Below, piece by piece: positions 24,856 through 35,979 of a stretch of 64,000 nt of DNA. The notes below the pieces were generated by a model. That model was not told the origin of the DNA. It did not search any database and worked only from the letters and a program-made list of their open reading frames with translations. Within the stretch, counting starts at the first letter, position 1. Every line of letters starts with the position of its first letter. The DNA is taken from positions 18,613,561 to 18,677,560 of the forward strand of contig NC_052618.1 in the NCBI RefSeq assembly GCF_016545825.1. The letters run 5' to 3'. Position numbers and translations under genes: made by a program. Source of the DNA: Eucalyptus grandis. Taxonomy: Eukaryota; Streptophyta; Magnoliopsida; Myrtales; Myrtaceae.

Positions 24856-24957
24856 ATGGGTGCAGCCGCAACAGTTATGACAGTTATCACATTAGTTATG
24901 GATGATTATGATCATTCTGAGAATTGCATACCAAGAGAGCCTCATGTGAATCGATGA
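24856..24957 (+). pseudogene. Fragment resembling the HARBI1-like transposase N-terminus
   Basis: A 33-codon frame starting ATG ends in NCIPREPHVNR and a TGA. The motif PREPHVNR, after an acidic stretch (MDDYDHSE), resembles the start of plant PIF/Harbinger transposase-derived nucleases. The nuclease core with its DDE residues is missing. It directly abuts the Myb/SANT-like fragment that follows, the partner gene of Harbinger elements. Confidence 0.45.
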
Positions 24958-24959
24958 GT

Positions 24960-25312
24960 TGATGAAGGGCTCAAAAACATCTTCCTCAACTGTGCATTCA
25001 GAAAAGAGGTCTCACAAAAGGTGAAAATGTTCCAACAATGATGACAAGTATGTTGCACTTTCAACACAACTTGGAGAGATGGCCTCAGCAATTAAGTCAT
25101 TGGTTCAAAGGGATGTTGATCACTCTCAAGTCTATTACTCTCAACTCTACAATAAGGTGATGAAAGTTGATGGATACGATGAAATTACCCTTGGATCAGT
25201 TTTTGACCATCTTATTGAAAATGAAAAGATTGGAAAAGCATTCATGGTGAAGAGTGCGACTCTTCGCAAAGTATGGGTTGATAAATTTCTAAGCAAAGGA
25301 GATCATCATTAG
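24960..25312 (+). pseudogene. Myb/SANT-like protein C-terminal fragment (Harbinger-associated)
   Basis: The frame gives a Ser/Lys-rich linker (TSSSTVHSEKRSHKR), an in-frame TGA at about 25,020, then a conserved-looking end with ALSTQLGEMASAIKSLV, KVMKVDGYDEI, FDHLIENEKIGKAFM and LRKVWVDKFL. This pattern matches the C-terminal region of plant Myb/SANT-like proteins related to PIF/Harbinger ORF1. The DNA-binding domain is absent. The internal ATG at 25,079 would give 77 residues, but this looks like a remnant. Confidence 0.5.
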
Positions 25313-25905
25313 TGATATATTGTATTGAGCTTTACTAGCAAGCTGTTTCTGCTTGTTGTCGTAGTTCCTCGGATTTTAGATGATGGGTAGAACTGTTTCT
25401 TGATTGAAGGAAACTGTGGTGGAGGGTGGGCTATGCGGTGTTGTTGACATGTTGTATTGGGATATGGATGTAGAATTTTTCAGTAGCAAGATGTTGTCTT
25501 GGACTTGTCTCTGGGTGTATGGTTGGTGATCGTGATTGTGATGGTGATCGAGAACTCTTCCTTGATGCTCTGTTTCTCCTCTAGTGAGGCTTAGATGTTT
25601 GTTGGTACTTGTGAGATTGTATCCAGGAATGACTTCAAGCTTCTGCAGCCTAGAAAAACGGGTCTTTGCACTGTGCAAGAATTGAGCGGCTCTAGATATT
25701 GGTTGACTAAATGCTGCAAAGCAAGAGTCAATTTGCAAGTGTTTATTTGCCAAAAAACTCTATTTTAATGGCAGTAGATGCAAAACATGAATCCAAGTTC
25801 AGTTGTTTGGTTTCCCAGAATAATTTTGCCAAGTGGGTTCGTTCTTAGTTGAACCCATATCTTCAAACGATCAAGAAAACACCCAAAGGAAAAAAAGGAA
25901 GCAAC
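25313..25905. other. Inserted block, right part; no gene recognised
   Basis: A 125-residue minus-strand frame (25,753-25,376) is rich in His, Ser and Thr with no recognisable domain. It may be the antisense of a decayed 3' UTR. Confidence 0.35.
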
Positions 25906-25909
25906 TTCT

Positions 25910-26077
25910 AAGCAAAAGGGTTGGAAAATATTTTCCTTACCGAACACTGAAAAACATTTTCTGAAACATTTTCAGGTTTTAGTCGAACACCGGAAAATAT
26001 AGTCATTCTCCTGGAAAATGACTCCTGGGAAAATGTTTTCCGGAAATGACTAATTTTTCGCGAAACGAACGGACCGA
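25910..26077. mobile_element. End of a MITE-like element with GGAAAATNTTTTCC motifs
   Basis: Several copies of ggaaaatattttcc and ggaaaatgttttcc and the end ttcgcgaaacgaacgg resemble, in reverse, the start of the element at 54.45 kb (gtttgtttcacgaaaaa). Homology to the AGP leader starts right after it at about 26,078, so this edge replaced the copy-4 promoter. Confidence 0.5.
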
Positions 26078-26155
26078 AAACCCTCGCTTTGATCAGTAGA
26101 TTCGCTCTCTTGCTAAGTTTCAGTTCTCTTTCTCTCTCTAGGAAGCTCTTCTTCC

Positions 26156-26518
26156 ATGGCTGGCTTAAGCGCGTTGCTCCCTCTGGCCGCAATGGCGGTC
26201 CTCCTCGTCGGCTTGGCGATGGCATAGAGCCCCGCCCGTCGCCGGCCCACACCCCGTCGCCGTGCCCTCCATCTCGCCCAAGGCCTCGCCGTCGCCTTCT
26301 CCGACGACTTCCGCCCTGTCTCCTCCCTCCGGCCCCGTCGCCTCTCCCCGTCGCCCTCACCGTCGTCTCCCGCCCCCGGGGCCCCGCGCCTGGATCTCCG
26401 CCGTCGATCGCGACGCCGCCGGCCATGGCGCGCTCCTGCGGACGGCGGGGCCATAAGTAACAGTTGGCTCCGTCGGGCGGTGGCGATCGGCGCCCTCGTC
26501 GCAGGTCTGGTCATCTAG
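26156..26518 (+). pseudogene. Arabinogalactan protein copy 4 (type A), broken
   Basis: The signal peptide (MAGLSALLPLAAMAVLLVGL, then AMA) is complete, but codon 24, the first residue of the mature protein (CAG, Gln, in every intact copy), is TAG at 26,225-26,227. Several short deletions follow in the Pro-rich part, starting with a missing C in the next codons. A recognisable GPI-signal end (GALVAGLVI) and TAG remain at 26,516-26,518. Only about 78 bases of leader are kept; the TATA box, inverted pair and CCAAT motif are gone. It is a dead type-A gene, the partner of type-B copy 5. Confidence 0.9.
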
Positions 26519-27885
26519 GCGGTCGCCGGATTCCTCCTGAGCTGCTCGCTGTCTACTTTTTATTTCTTTTTCTTTTTCTTTTATTTATTTAAATGTCATA
26601 ATACTCAAAATTCTTTTTTCGATATTTTTATCCGTAGAGAGGTATGGACATTGGACAGATCATTACAGAGGATTGATTATATATTGTTTATCCAGAGATC
26701 ATATTAGTATTTATTGTTAATAATATTCGTTTATTTATTTTCTTGGTGGTGGATATTTATTTTTTTAAATCCATTATTTGCGATTCTTGTTCACTTAAAG
26801 ATCAATTTTCGAAAATAGAACAGCACATCACGATCGAGAAAAAAAATTGCCATCTGATCTAATTATTAGCTTTTCCAAATGCGACCACAGTCCCAATAAA
26901 CATTTATTTGACAGTTTTACATCAAACTAAGAAAATAAAGGTAATTATCTAAAATGGAGCGAAAAATTCAAAGATTTTCTACGTACTTTACAAAAAAAAA
27001 AAAAAAAAGTGAGGACTTTGCAATTCAATTACCATTCTATAATTTCTAAGGAATTAGTCAATTAGTGATATGTTAGTAGGATTAGCGAGTTGAGAGCGTC
27101 CACTAAAATACTATGCTCGATTTTGAGTAATACATGAAAAAAGGCTATCATTTCTTATTTAAGTTTTAATTTTTCTCATAAAGAAATAGGTGATATTAGA
27201 AAAGTGGGTAGATGGCTCGCATATGGAAATATGAATATTTTGAGGACTACATTAAATGAATTAAAAATTCCAAGATGACATTTGCATGTTTAGTTTAAAG
27301 TATGAAAATGGCATAAAATAAAGTAAAAGTTGAAAAATCATATTACATGTTATAAAGATATGGGGACAACATCTGTGACTTCAGCAGTGAAATCAAGGTA
27401 GTACAAAGAAAACGTGTACATGATGATATCTTATTCAATGACGGTGGAAAAAAAGTCATAGCCCAACCAGTTTGAAGGTAAGAGCAAGAAAAGGAAAAAA
27501 AAAAAAGAGGAAGAAAATTTGCAAAGGATGATCAAACCAGTTTGATGGTCGGTAATAGATGGGGAAAAGAACCAGTCCACTAATACGTTATCATTGATTA
27601 GCTTTGTTTCGAATTTATTGAATTATTTTATTTTTATAATTCTTAGCATTGTTTTTCCTTTTCAAATTTGTAAATCTTTTTTTCTCTCATTCAGTGTTCC
27701 ATATGCACCACATCAATGTCACGTGTCTTGAGAAAGTATTGAGGCATTTTTTGTTTATCAAATTAAATGGAGTTAATTAAAGACCTTGATTGCATCAAAT
27801 TTAATAGGTTTTGGGACTTAATCGCACTTTTTAAAAATTTTAAAACTCAAATGGTTGAACTTTTTGTAAAAAATTCTATGATTTT
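26519..27885 (+). repeat. Type-A 3' flank, copy-4 version
   Basis: Parallel to the flank after copy 2 without the SINE. Non-coding. Confidence 0.75.
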
Positions 27886-27889
27886 TTAG

Positions 27890-28130
27890 TGCAGTTACCC
27901 TTTTATTCAATGACTATTAAACTAGACTTGGATACATAACTTGTGGATGCATAATCGGTTCATTGATTTTGAATCAAGCTTTTAGGGGATTGGGCAAACA
28001 TATAAGGACAAGAGATTAAAGAATTCAAACCAAGCATCGTCCCTTCGATTCTACAATCAATTCTCAACTCGAAAGTTTCTTCGTTTCGAAATTAGAAAAT
28101 GCTTTGACATAGGACTCGATATTATTAAAA
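27890..28130 (+). repeat. Array 5' module upstream of copy 5
   Basis: Carries aatcaagcttttaggggatt, gcatcgtcccttcg and the ggactcgatattatta junction into the MITE-like insert. Confidence 0.7.
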
Positions 28131-28131
28131 G

Positions 28132-28352
28132 AGTTAATATCACAAAAACTCCAAAATTTATATATCGGCGACAAATTTATCCTTAATTAATTTTCGTTAA
28201 ATCTTATTATCAAATCGCTGAGCCGGATGACACATAATTATTTATGATTTTTCTTGATATTAATATAATTTAACGAAAAATAATGAATGGTAAATTTATT
28301 ACAAAAATATTAATTTAGAACCATAATAATTTAAAAAATTTCATGAAATTAA
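28132..28352. mobile_element. MITE-like insert in type-B 5' flank (copy 5)
   Basis: Left end GTTAATATCACAAAAA and right end TTTCATGAAATTAATA form an imperfect inverted repeat. Orthologous in position to the insert ahead of copy 3. Confidence 0.6.
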
Positions 28353-28534
28353 TATTCATTGAGAATGCCCATAATCGCGAAAGATGTACCCGGCTAGTCG
28401 TCGATGTGCTGTGAATTTATTTTTGGGCTATTAGAACGTGCAAAAGAGACATATAACCCTTTACAACTGTCGCCGCTAAACCCCAGCTATAGGCTGAGAA
28501 TAAGACTGGCATCACCGCGCAGTACGAAAAACCG

Positions 28535-28690
28535 CGTCGCTGATTGGCCACGCGGTTAGAAAATACAAATAAATCTCGGCCGTCAGATCGATCCGAGGGT
28601 TTCCATTTATAATGCGGATCCAACGGTCGACTCCGATGAACTCCACCCCCAGCACGGAACTCTCATCGCAAAACCTTCTATAAATACCGT
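28535..28690 (+). promoter_or_regulatory. Promoter of AGP copy 5
   Basis: GATTGGCCACGCGGTTAG, CCGTCAGATC and GATCCAACGG as the inverted pair, and TATAAATA at 28679-28686, 121 bases before the ATG. Nearly identical to the copy-3 promoter. Confidence 0.8.
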
Positions 28691-28799
28691 CGCCCTCCCC
28701 GTCGCCGATCGCAACCCGAAAACCCTCGCTCCGATCAGCAGATTTTCTCGCACTAAAAGTTTCAGTTCCTTCTTTCTCTCTCTAAGAAGCTCTTCTTCC

Positions 28800-29141
28800 A
28801 TGGCTGGCTCAAGCGCGTTGCTCCCTCTGGCCACAATGGCGGTCCTCCTCGTCGGTCTGGCGGTGGCGCAGAGCCCCGGCCCCTCGCCGGCCCTCACCCC
28901 CTCCAAGTCCCCCTCGCCGTCGCCTTCTCCGCCGGCTTCCGCCCCGTCTCCTCCCTCTGGCCCCGTCGCCTCTCCCCCGTCGCCGCCGGCGTCGTCTCCC
29001 GCCCCCGAGGCTCCCGCGCCGTCGATCGCGACGCCGCCGGCCGCGGCGCCCGCTCCTGGGGACAGTGGCGCCGTCAGCAACGGAGTTGGCTTCGCCGGTT
29101 CGGTGGCGATCGGCGCCCTCGTCGCTGGTCTGTTCATATAA
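28800..29141 (+). CDS. Classical arabinogalactan protein, copy 5 (type B, intact)
   Basis: 113 residues. The signal peptide ends at residue 23 (AVA), giving mature QSPGPSPALTPSKSPSPSPS. The chain is shorter than type A by one glycomodule block and has the type-B core ASAPSPPSGPVASPPSPPAS, then SPAPEAPAPSIATPPAAAPA. The GPI signal ends GALVAGLFI, with a likely omega site at Ser93-Asn94-Gly95. The FI terminus, the TAA stop and the downstream gcgagcgatccgccggattc define type B. Frame and promoter are intact. Confidence 0.9.
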   Translation: MAGSSALLPLATMAVLLVGLAVAQSPGPSPALTPSKSPSPSPSPPASAPSPPSGPVASPPSPPASSPAPEAPAPSIATPPAAAPAPGDSGAVSNGVGFAGSVAIGALVAGLFI

Positions 29142-30412
29142 GCGAGCGATCCGCCGGATTCTTGCTGCTTCTCTAAGGCTACCATCGTTTATTTCCCTTT
29201 TTAAAATTTTTGTTTCATAATACTCAAAATTCTTTTTTTTTTTTTTTTTTGGAATTTTCGACACTTTTATGTATAGAGAGAAATGCCTGTCGGACAGATC
29301 ATTACGGAGGATTGATGATATTGTTTATCTAGAGATTATTATTATTTATCGCTAATAATATTAGTGTATTTAGTTTCTTGGTGAATGGATATTCAGTTGT
29401 TTATATATCATTTGCGATTCTTGCTCGCCCAAACAAATACACACTGTCGATGTATTTTCTAAAATTAACAAAATGCCTCATGATCAGAAAAAAATTGCGA
29501 ATTGGTATAACTTTTTGCTTTTGTGAACACTTTCAATAATAACATCAAAATTAGAATATACTCTACCAAAATAAATTGGTGAGGACTTCGCTATTTAAGT
29601 CCCAACCTATAATTTCTAAGAAATAAAAGGTTTATTTGTGATATGTTAGTAGGAGTAGCAAGTGAGAGTGATGGATCAAATGGTTTGTGCTACTAAGAGT
29701 TACGGATAAATATACAAATGATCTCTAAACTTTGGTCAAATGAGCAATGTGTCAATATAATCACCGAACTTTTAATTTATTCAATATATCCCTAAGCCTT
29801 TAATACATGTTTAATGTAATTCCTGAATTATATGAAAATGTCTTCACACTAGTTCTCACATTAATTTTTATATAGTACATGGATTAAATTGAACAAATTA
29901 AAAACTAATGGACCATACTTAACATATTAAAAATTTAAGAATTACATTACACATTGAGCTAAATTTCAGAAACCACATTGGATAAGTTAAAATTTTAAGG
30001 GCTATATCATATATTAAGTCGAAGTTCATGGACCATTTGTATCATTTTTTCAAATAGTTAATGTCATTTAAGGATTCAATTTTTATCCCAAATCTATGTT
30101 CTTTTGAAAAGTACATGAGAAACTACTATGTGACTGAAAGAAGGGAAATTATCTTAAAAGGTTCATTTATTCAAGGGAATAAGTATACTAGATGTCCTAT
30201 AATAATTGAGTTCTAAAACTTATTGAATTGGTGGCAATCAAGTCCCTCAATTTGCCTAAACAGTTTTTATCGACAAGTTTTTTTAAAAAAAAAAAAAAAT
30301 AAGTTTTTCTCTCCTAAGGGACTTCGGCATTGAAATAATATACCCAAAAAGCCATTGTTTCTCATTTAAATCATATTTTTTTCTCAGAAAACTTAATTAA
30401 GCGGGATCAATA
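29142..30412 (+). repeat. Type-B 3' flank, copy-5 version
   Basis: Parallel to 39,261-40,540 over its full length, and to the copy-3 flank up to 23,062. Non-coding. Confidence 0.8.
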
Positions 30413-30862
30413 GTGAGATTAAAAACCCACACCCTTCCACAAAAGAGCTTCCCCAAAGGAGATTGTAACGGTGGCGAAGAGGAGTTTCCGGTCGAAGAGC
30501 GGATATATGGGTTGGATCTGGCTGTTTTGGTGTTAGCTGCGACTAGCGAGTCGTCGAGGTCGTGCGAAGACAAATGTGAATTCGAACTCTTTGTTGCCGT
30601 TGCTGCCTTCTTGTTCTCACGGCAAGAGCCGGTTTTGCCTTCTTGTAATTCTCAGCATTTTATTTCTTTTCAAATTTTCAAAAAAGATCATGACGTTGCA
30701 TTGGGTGAGCACTACCTCAGTGCCACGTGTCTTAAGAAAGTATCAAAGAAAGGCACGTCGACCTTTCCTACCAAACAAATTTAATGAAGTTAATAGATGA
30801 ATTTGATTGTACCGATTCAACATGTTTTAAGACTTTATTATATTTTTTAAGAGTTTAAGAGT
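30413..30862 (+). pseudogene. Unknown coding-like segment, copy 1 of 2
   Basis: A frame of 123 codons shares DCNGGEEEFPVEE, GLDLAVL and AATSES with the segment at 40,759-41,122. The common part looks like coding sequence (acidic, few synonymous stops), but the frames diverge after the shared block, and neither has a recognisable domain. It may be a captured exon of an unidentified gene. Confidence 0.4.
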
Positions 30863-33272
30863 TTTTTTTTGGGTCTGAATTAGATTATTCATTCATAAAG
30901 CAAGGATTACAAGTAAACAATAGATTGGATTCGGAACATAAAATACTCCAAAGATGTTGGGGTGGTGTGAATAACCAATTTGGGAAAAAGGTTTTGAGAC
31001 GATGAGCTCTTGCTACCCAATCGGCGGCTTGGTTGGCTTCTCTTGGGCAATTGGATAACTTCACGAAGGTTAAACTTTGTATTATACATCTGCTTTCATC
31101 TAGCAAACTGCTTACAGCCCATGGGACTTTGGCCCGGCCCAATATAGCTTCCACCAGAGTAAGATTGTTGCTTTGCACTTCCCACTTTTTACCCCTTATC
31201 TATACTTCTTCCATGTGACTTTCACTTTCAGTTCTCTATTTTAGAAAGTGAAAGCCGTGTAGAAGCACTAGGGCTTCAGCGTGTAGAAGAGACGTTGTGT
31301 GGATCTCGTTCGCAAATCCATTGATTGCCATGCCTCGCGAGTCACGCAAAATACCAGCCACGGAACTTGTCTTCTCTCCCTTCGCCCAAGAGCAGTCGAC
31401 GTTGAGCTTGAGGTTGTGGCTTTCCGGCGCTACCTAGCAATCGAGCAAGTTTCGCCTTCTAGTTCTCTGCTTTTCTATGCTTGGGCACCATCTTGAGAAA
31501 GCCTGAACTTGTGCTTGGGCTATATCTACTATGGAGTCAGCCTTGGGGGGGTCGGGATCTGACGATGCAATCATTTCGAAGCTTCCAAATTAACCATATT
31601 ATGGTGGCCACCATGTTTGCTGAGGGTAAGTTAGTATTTTCTGCAAAGAAGTCTGCAAATCATTTGTCCATCCGAGTAACTGAAGTAGTTTTGTTGTAGA
31701 GATTGAGGCGCGGGCCTATCCATATATGCTGAGTCCTTTTGTAGGGGAAAAAAAGGATGTTCTACCGTTTCAGGCTATCGAAAGCATAGGGGGTGTTGCG
31801 AAAGGCGAGCAATCGAACAATAATATAAACGGAAGAATAAAATAAATCGGACATTGGATTTACGTGGTTCGATCGTAAAGACCCACGTCCGTGGAGAGAG
31901 CAGTAACGAATTTCATAATAGATCAAGCAATACAAAGAGATTACACACTCGAGTCACTCAAATACTCTCTCGGTGTTTCCCAAACCCCAATTTCACCCAA
32001 TAACGCACGCAGTGTTTAGCCCCAAAATTTCTCAAGAAATAATCTCTCAATCTCACGAAGGAATTACAAACAAATCTTACCACAATATGTAAATCGGCTA
32101 CAAACACTAATCTTTCTTGGATGTAATTCACGGACAATAACGACAAAGAAAATCCCTCCTAAGCACTCGACGACTAGACAACGCTTCAAGACCAATTCTT
32201 CATGATTAACCCTCTTCCATCCACAACCACAAGTCTATATATATATGGGCATTGGGCTTGCTTTTACTAGGCACACCGCTTTTTCATGCCCCTACTTCTC
32301 ATAGGATTTCGTTTCCTATCTTGTCTAATTTTATCCAAAACATATCTCTGTACATATTAAACAAAATCCAAGTCCAAGTCAAAGTTGAACTTTCTTATTT
32401 TAGCGACCAAATTCTCCAACGCATATTCAAATGTTGGGAAGTTGATCATCGGATCTTTTTTGCTCAATTTCGAACGTATGCAACATATCCAATTCGGAAT
32501 ATTTATAATTTCACATTGGATTTAAACTCGAGACATATTTTAACAGGGGGCACAAGGGATCATGTAATATTCTCATCTTATAGAGATTATCCTTTGTTGG
32601 AATTGCATTTTGGCATATACTCCATAGGAAAAATCTTACTTTAGGGGGGACTGGAATATTCCATAATCTGGTCCATAGAAATCTTGACGGCTGATAGGAC
32701 GTTGTTGCTTTTTTTGAGTCTTGGTTGTTGGCCAATGAACAGACCCTATTGTAGCCACTTGACTGTGTAGATGCCTAACTTATTCCCCATCCAGATTTGC
32801 CTATCTTCCTGAGGGTGAGTGCAAATGGGAATTTATAGTATTTCATTGACTACTTGGTCATAAAAAAAGATCACGAATTTCCCATAACCTCCTTTCATCA
32901 TTCAACAATTCAACAACAGTCACGGGATCATCCTTGTTCGCCGGTCCTCCTATCACTCCCCTTGGAAGCCATTTATCTTGCCGAATGTTGATACTTTTCC
33001 CGTCTCCCACCATCCACTTGACCTCCGATTCTATAGCGTCCCTTCCTATTAGGATATTTCGCCAACCCCAAGATGGCCTTTGTCCTGTTTTTGCATTCCA
33101 TAAGTCCCCATTTGGATAGTAAACTTCTTTTAGAATCTAGCTCCATAGAGCTGATGGTGATTGTGAAAGTCTGAAAGCTTGTTTGTCTAACATAGCCCCA
33201 TTGAAATTAATTAAGTCTTTGAAGCTAAGACCCTTTTCGTCTTTTCTAGATTTCAAGTCTCCAAGCTTGTTT
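30863..33272 (-). mobile_element. LINE (plant L1 type), 5'-truncated and degenerate
   Basis: Read on the minus strand from about 33,250 down: the end of a reverse-transcriptase region (GLSFKDLINFNGAMLDKQAF, then PSWGWRNILIGRDAIE and MVGDGKSINIRQDKWLPRG), a zinc-binding region (LWNIPVPPKVRFFLWSICQN, DPLCPLC, PETVEH), and an RNase H-like region (LKLNVDCSWAKGEKTSS, ILRDSRGMAINGFANEI, CPREANQAADWVARAHRL). These are the C-terminal domains of plant LINE ORF2. Stops and frameshifts are numerous. A T-run at 30,863-30,871 is the poly(A) tail on the minus strand, and agagtttaagag/agagttcaaatg-like words flank it. The parallel spot at about 41,275 is empty. A solo LTR interrupts it. Confidence 0.85.
31794..32545. 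mobile_element. Solo LTR nested in the LINE
   Basis: Starts TGTTGCGAAAGG and ends TATTTTAACA, with a perfect 5-bp duplication GGGGG on each side (31,789-31,793 and 32,546-32,550). Removing it and one GGGGG joins ...DPLCPL to CFR, restoring the CPLC zinc-binding motif of the LINE. The interior acgtggttcgatcgtaaaga is typical of plant Copia LTRs. No internal retrotransposon sequence remains. Confidence 0.85.
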
Positions 33273-34300
33273 ACTCAGAGTTCAAATGATACTTTTGCAA
33301 CAAGTCTTAGGATTTTCAGATTGTAGTCTAGGAAGCACTGATAGTTTCCGAGAGCCATCGTGTCGTGTCGAACACTTCAACATGTGTCCGACACTCTCGG
33401 ACACTCTTCAGCACTCGGTTAACACGTGCCGGAAAATTCGACACTTGATCAACTATTCCAACATCCTCCAGCATTTGAGTTGAAATTTCGACATGTGGGT
33501 TTCTGACACGTGAGGTCAATTTTAAAAATTTTCAATAAATGAGTAATCAAAATATATATACATGAAAAAAAAATAATGATAAAAATAATTAACAAAGAAA
33601 GAAGAAACAATAATATTCTCTTATTTTTAGACACACATATCGTGATACATAATTCACCCCAAGTTTCTTTTCCCCTTCTCTTCCAATACATCTAACATGC
33701 GAGTCTAGAATATGAATTGCTTGTTTTTTCTCCAAGTTTTATGTATTATTGAAATGAAGTTATATTTGTCAAATTGAAACAATGGATGATATGAATAAAT
33801 AATGGATTAATATTTTTAGCGTAAATTTTTTCTAGGTTATTATTATTTTTATTTATTTGTGACTTTGAATCAAATTAATTTGATTGAAATAATCATAAAA
33901 ATTAATAATTTATTATGTATATATAAGAATATATATTTAATATATAGCATGTCCAAATGTGTCGGAATTCTCTATTTTTTTTTAAAAACGACATATCGGC
34001 GTGTTGTATCGCGTGTTGCGTGTCAGTGTCGATATTACTTAGATTGCAATTACCCTTTTATTTATTCAACAACTAGAAATCAGACTTGGATGCATAACTC
34101 GTGGATGTAGAACCAAAATTCATTTACTTCGCATCAAGCTTTTGTGGGCTCAAGCAAACATATAACGACAACACAAGAGATTCATAAATTCTAATTGAGC
34201 ACCGTCCCTTTGGTTCTACAACCGATTCTTAACTCGAAGTTTTTCTGTCCTACAAATTAGAAAGAAATGCCAACATAGGAAATAACAGTTGATATAATAA
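33273..34300 (+). repeat. Type-C 5' flank and 5' module (copy 6)
   Basis: Parallel to 41,270-42,460 ahead of copy 9: shared words are ttaggatttt, tcggacactct, gacgtgttgtatcgcgtgt-like text and tttgtgggctcaagcaaaca. Non-coding; the end (34,055-34,300) is the 5' module common to the array. Confidence 0.75.
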
Positions 34301-34436
34301 TAAAAAAATGGCCGGAATATATATCATATTCGTACAAAACTCCTAAAAATGCCAACAAAAAAAAAGAATTTATTTTTGGGGTATTAGAATGTGCTACCAA
34401 GACACACCCTTCATTACAATTGTTCCCACTAAACCT

Positions 34437-35301
34437 TAGGTGTGTGCAAAAGAACCGGGACTCGCCTGCACCACCGAGAACCGGACCGGACACCGGGAAC
34501 CGGACCGAATTTCTTGGAACCGGTGGTTCTTGAGGGAACCGGTCCAGCTCCCCCAATTTATGGGAACCGGTGGGTATCGGTCCGGTTCCTAGTTCCATGG
34601 GTGGACCCACCCACCTGGACCGGACCGGACCGATTATATTATAATAATAAATTAATTTTAATATTAAAATAAATTTCGAAATTACTAATTAGCAGATCTA
34701 AATTTTAGGGCTCCATCTCCTCTCATGGTTTCCATCTTTTAATAAGAATTTAGTAAAGTGTGTAAGCTACGTTTCAACAACTCAACAAATGGCTCATTCA
34801 AAGAATACTTTCGGGACTCACATATGACACTATGTTCAAGAATATGCGGAGTACCGGTAGAATTGTTTCTATAAAAAAAATTCAGTAAAGCAAATTTTGT
34901 AAGAGATTGAGCATTGTTAGAGGATAAAAGGAAATATGATTTACATATGACAATCATCCAAAATCTTGAACTTAAAGAATATTTTAGATTTTAACTAAAA
35001 TGATTCAAAAATAGGAAAAAAAAAAACCTATTTATCTTCTTTGGTAGTGTTTTTCAATAAAATAAAGAAAAATGGTACCCTTAATTAAGCCGGTTTAATT
35101 TAAGAAAAATATTACTTGATATGAAAAGTACTCACGGTGGGATTTGGAAAACAATATTATTATTAGTGAGACCGGTCCGGTTCTCAGGTGGACCCATGCA
35201 ACAACAAGTGGTTCTCGGTTCCAATTTTTTGAAACCAAACCTTAGTAGGCAGTTCTCGTTTCTAGGCCGGGAACCGTCCATCCAGACTATGCACACTCCT
35301 A
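34437..35301. mobile_element. Non-autonomous hAT-like element (865 bp)
   Basis: The ends are TAGGTGTGTGCA at the left and TGCACACTCCTA at the right, a 12-bp inverted repeat with one mismatch. They are flanked by 8-bp duplications, ctaaacct (34,429-34,436) and ttaaaccc (35,302-35,309), with two differences. Eight-bp duplications and TAGNGTGTGCA ends are hAT features. Internal gaaccgg/ccggttc words repeat near both ends. No transposase is present. Copies 9 and 11 lack it at the same place. Confidence 0.85.
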
Positions 35302-35349
35302 TTAAACCCCCGGCTACAAGGCTTGCATCATTGCGCAGGATGGGGAAAA

Positions 35350-35500
35350 CCACGTGATTGATTGGCCGCACACGATTAGAAAATATGAATAAATCTCGAC
35401 TGTCGGATCCACCTTGCCATTTCCCGATTATAACACGGATCCAATGATCGGCTCCCCACACCGACCGCCACCAACCGAAGTAGGAACCTTCATGTAAATA
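35350..35500 (+). promoter_or_regulatory. Promoter of AGP copy 6 (type C, weakened)
   Basis: GATTGGCCGCAC and an imperfect inverted pair (TGTCGGATCC and GGATCCAATG). The TATA position reads CATGTAAATA (35491-35500), as in copy 9. The hAT element sits upstream of it. Confidence 0.6.
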
Positions 35501-35621
35501 CCGCTGCTCTCCTCCGCCGCATGCCGCACCCCGAAGACCCTTCCTCCGACCGGCTAGACTTTCTCTCACTAGGTTTCAGTTTTCTATCTCTAGGAAGTAG
35601 TTCTTCTCTAGCTCTTCTTCC

Positions 35622-35979
35622 ATGGCTAGCTCAACCGCGTTGCTCTCCCTGGCAGCAACGGCGATCCTCCTCATCAGCTTGGTGGCGGCGCAAAGCCACA
35701 ACCTGTCGCCAGCCGTCACCCCCTCCAGGTCGGCCTTGCCGTTGCCTTCTCAGGCAGTGGCAACGATAACAGCGACCCCGCCGCCGGCTTCTGCCCTGTC
35801 TCCTCCCTCCGACCCCGTCGCCCCCAGCATCGTCTCTAGCCCCGAAGGCTCCTGCGCCGTTGATCGCGAAGCCGCCGGCTGCAGTGCCCGCTCCTGGGGA
35901 CAATGGCGCCATTAGCAACAGAGTTGGCTTCGCCGGTTTGGCGGCGATCGGCGCCCTCCTCACTAGTCTGTTCATATAA
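35622..35979 (+). pseudogene. Arabinogalactan protein copy 6 (type C), frameshifted
   Basis: Starts MASSTALLSLAATAILLISL with signal end VAA, then QSHNLSPAVTPSRSALPLPS. Near 35,820 a deletion of about 14 bases, relative to type B, shifts the frame; the same deletion is in copy 11. The shifted frame runs to a TAG at 35,913-35,915, giving 97 residues without a GPI signal. The lost frame is still recognisable to FI-TAA at 35,977-35,979. With its weakened TATA position and poor AP/SP content it is probably a pseudogene, though a secreted, unanchored product is formally possible. Confidence 0.8.

Noticed and set aside
25376..25753. 125-residue minus-strand frame as a gene
   Set aside because: No domain or start context was recognised, and it lies in a block of transposon remains.
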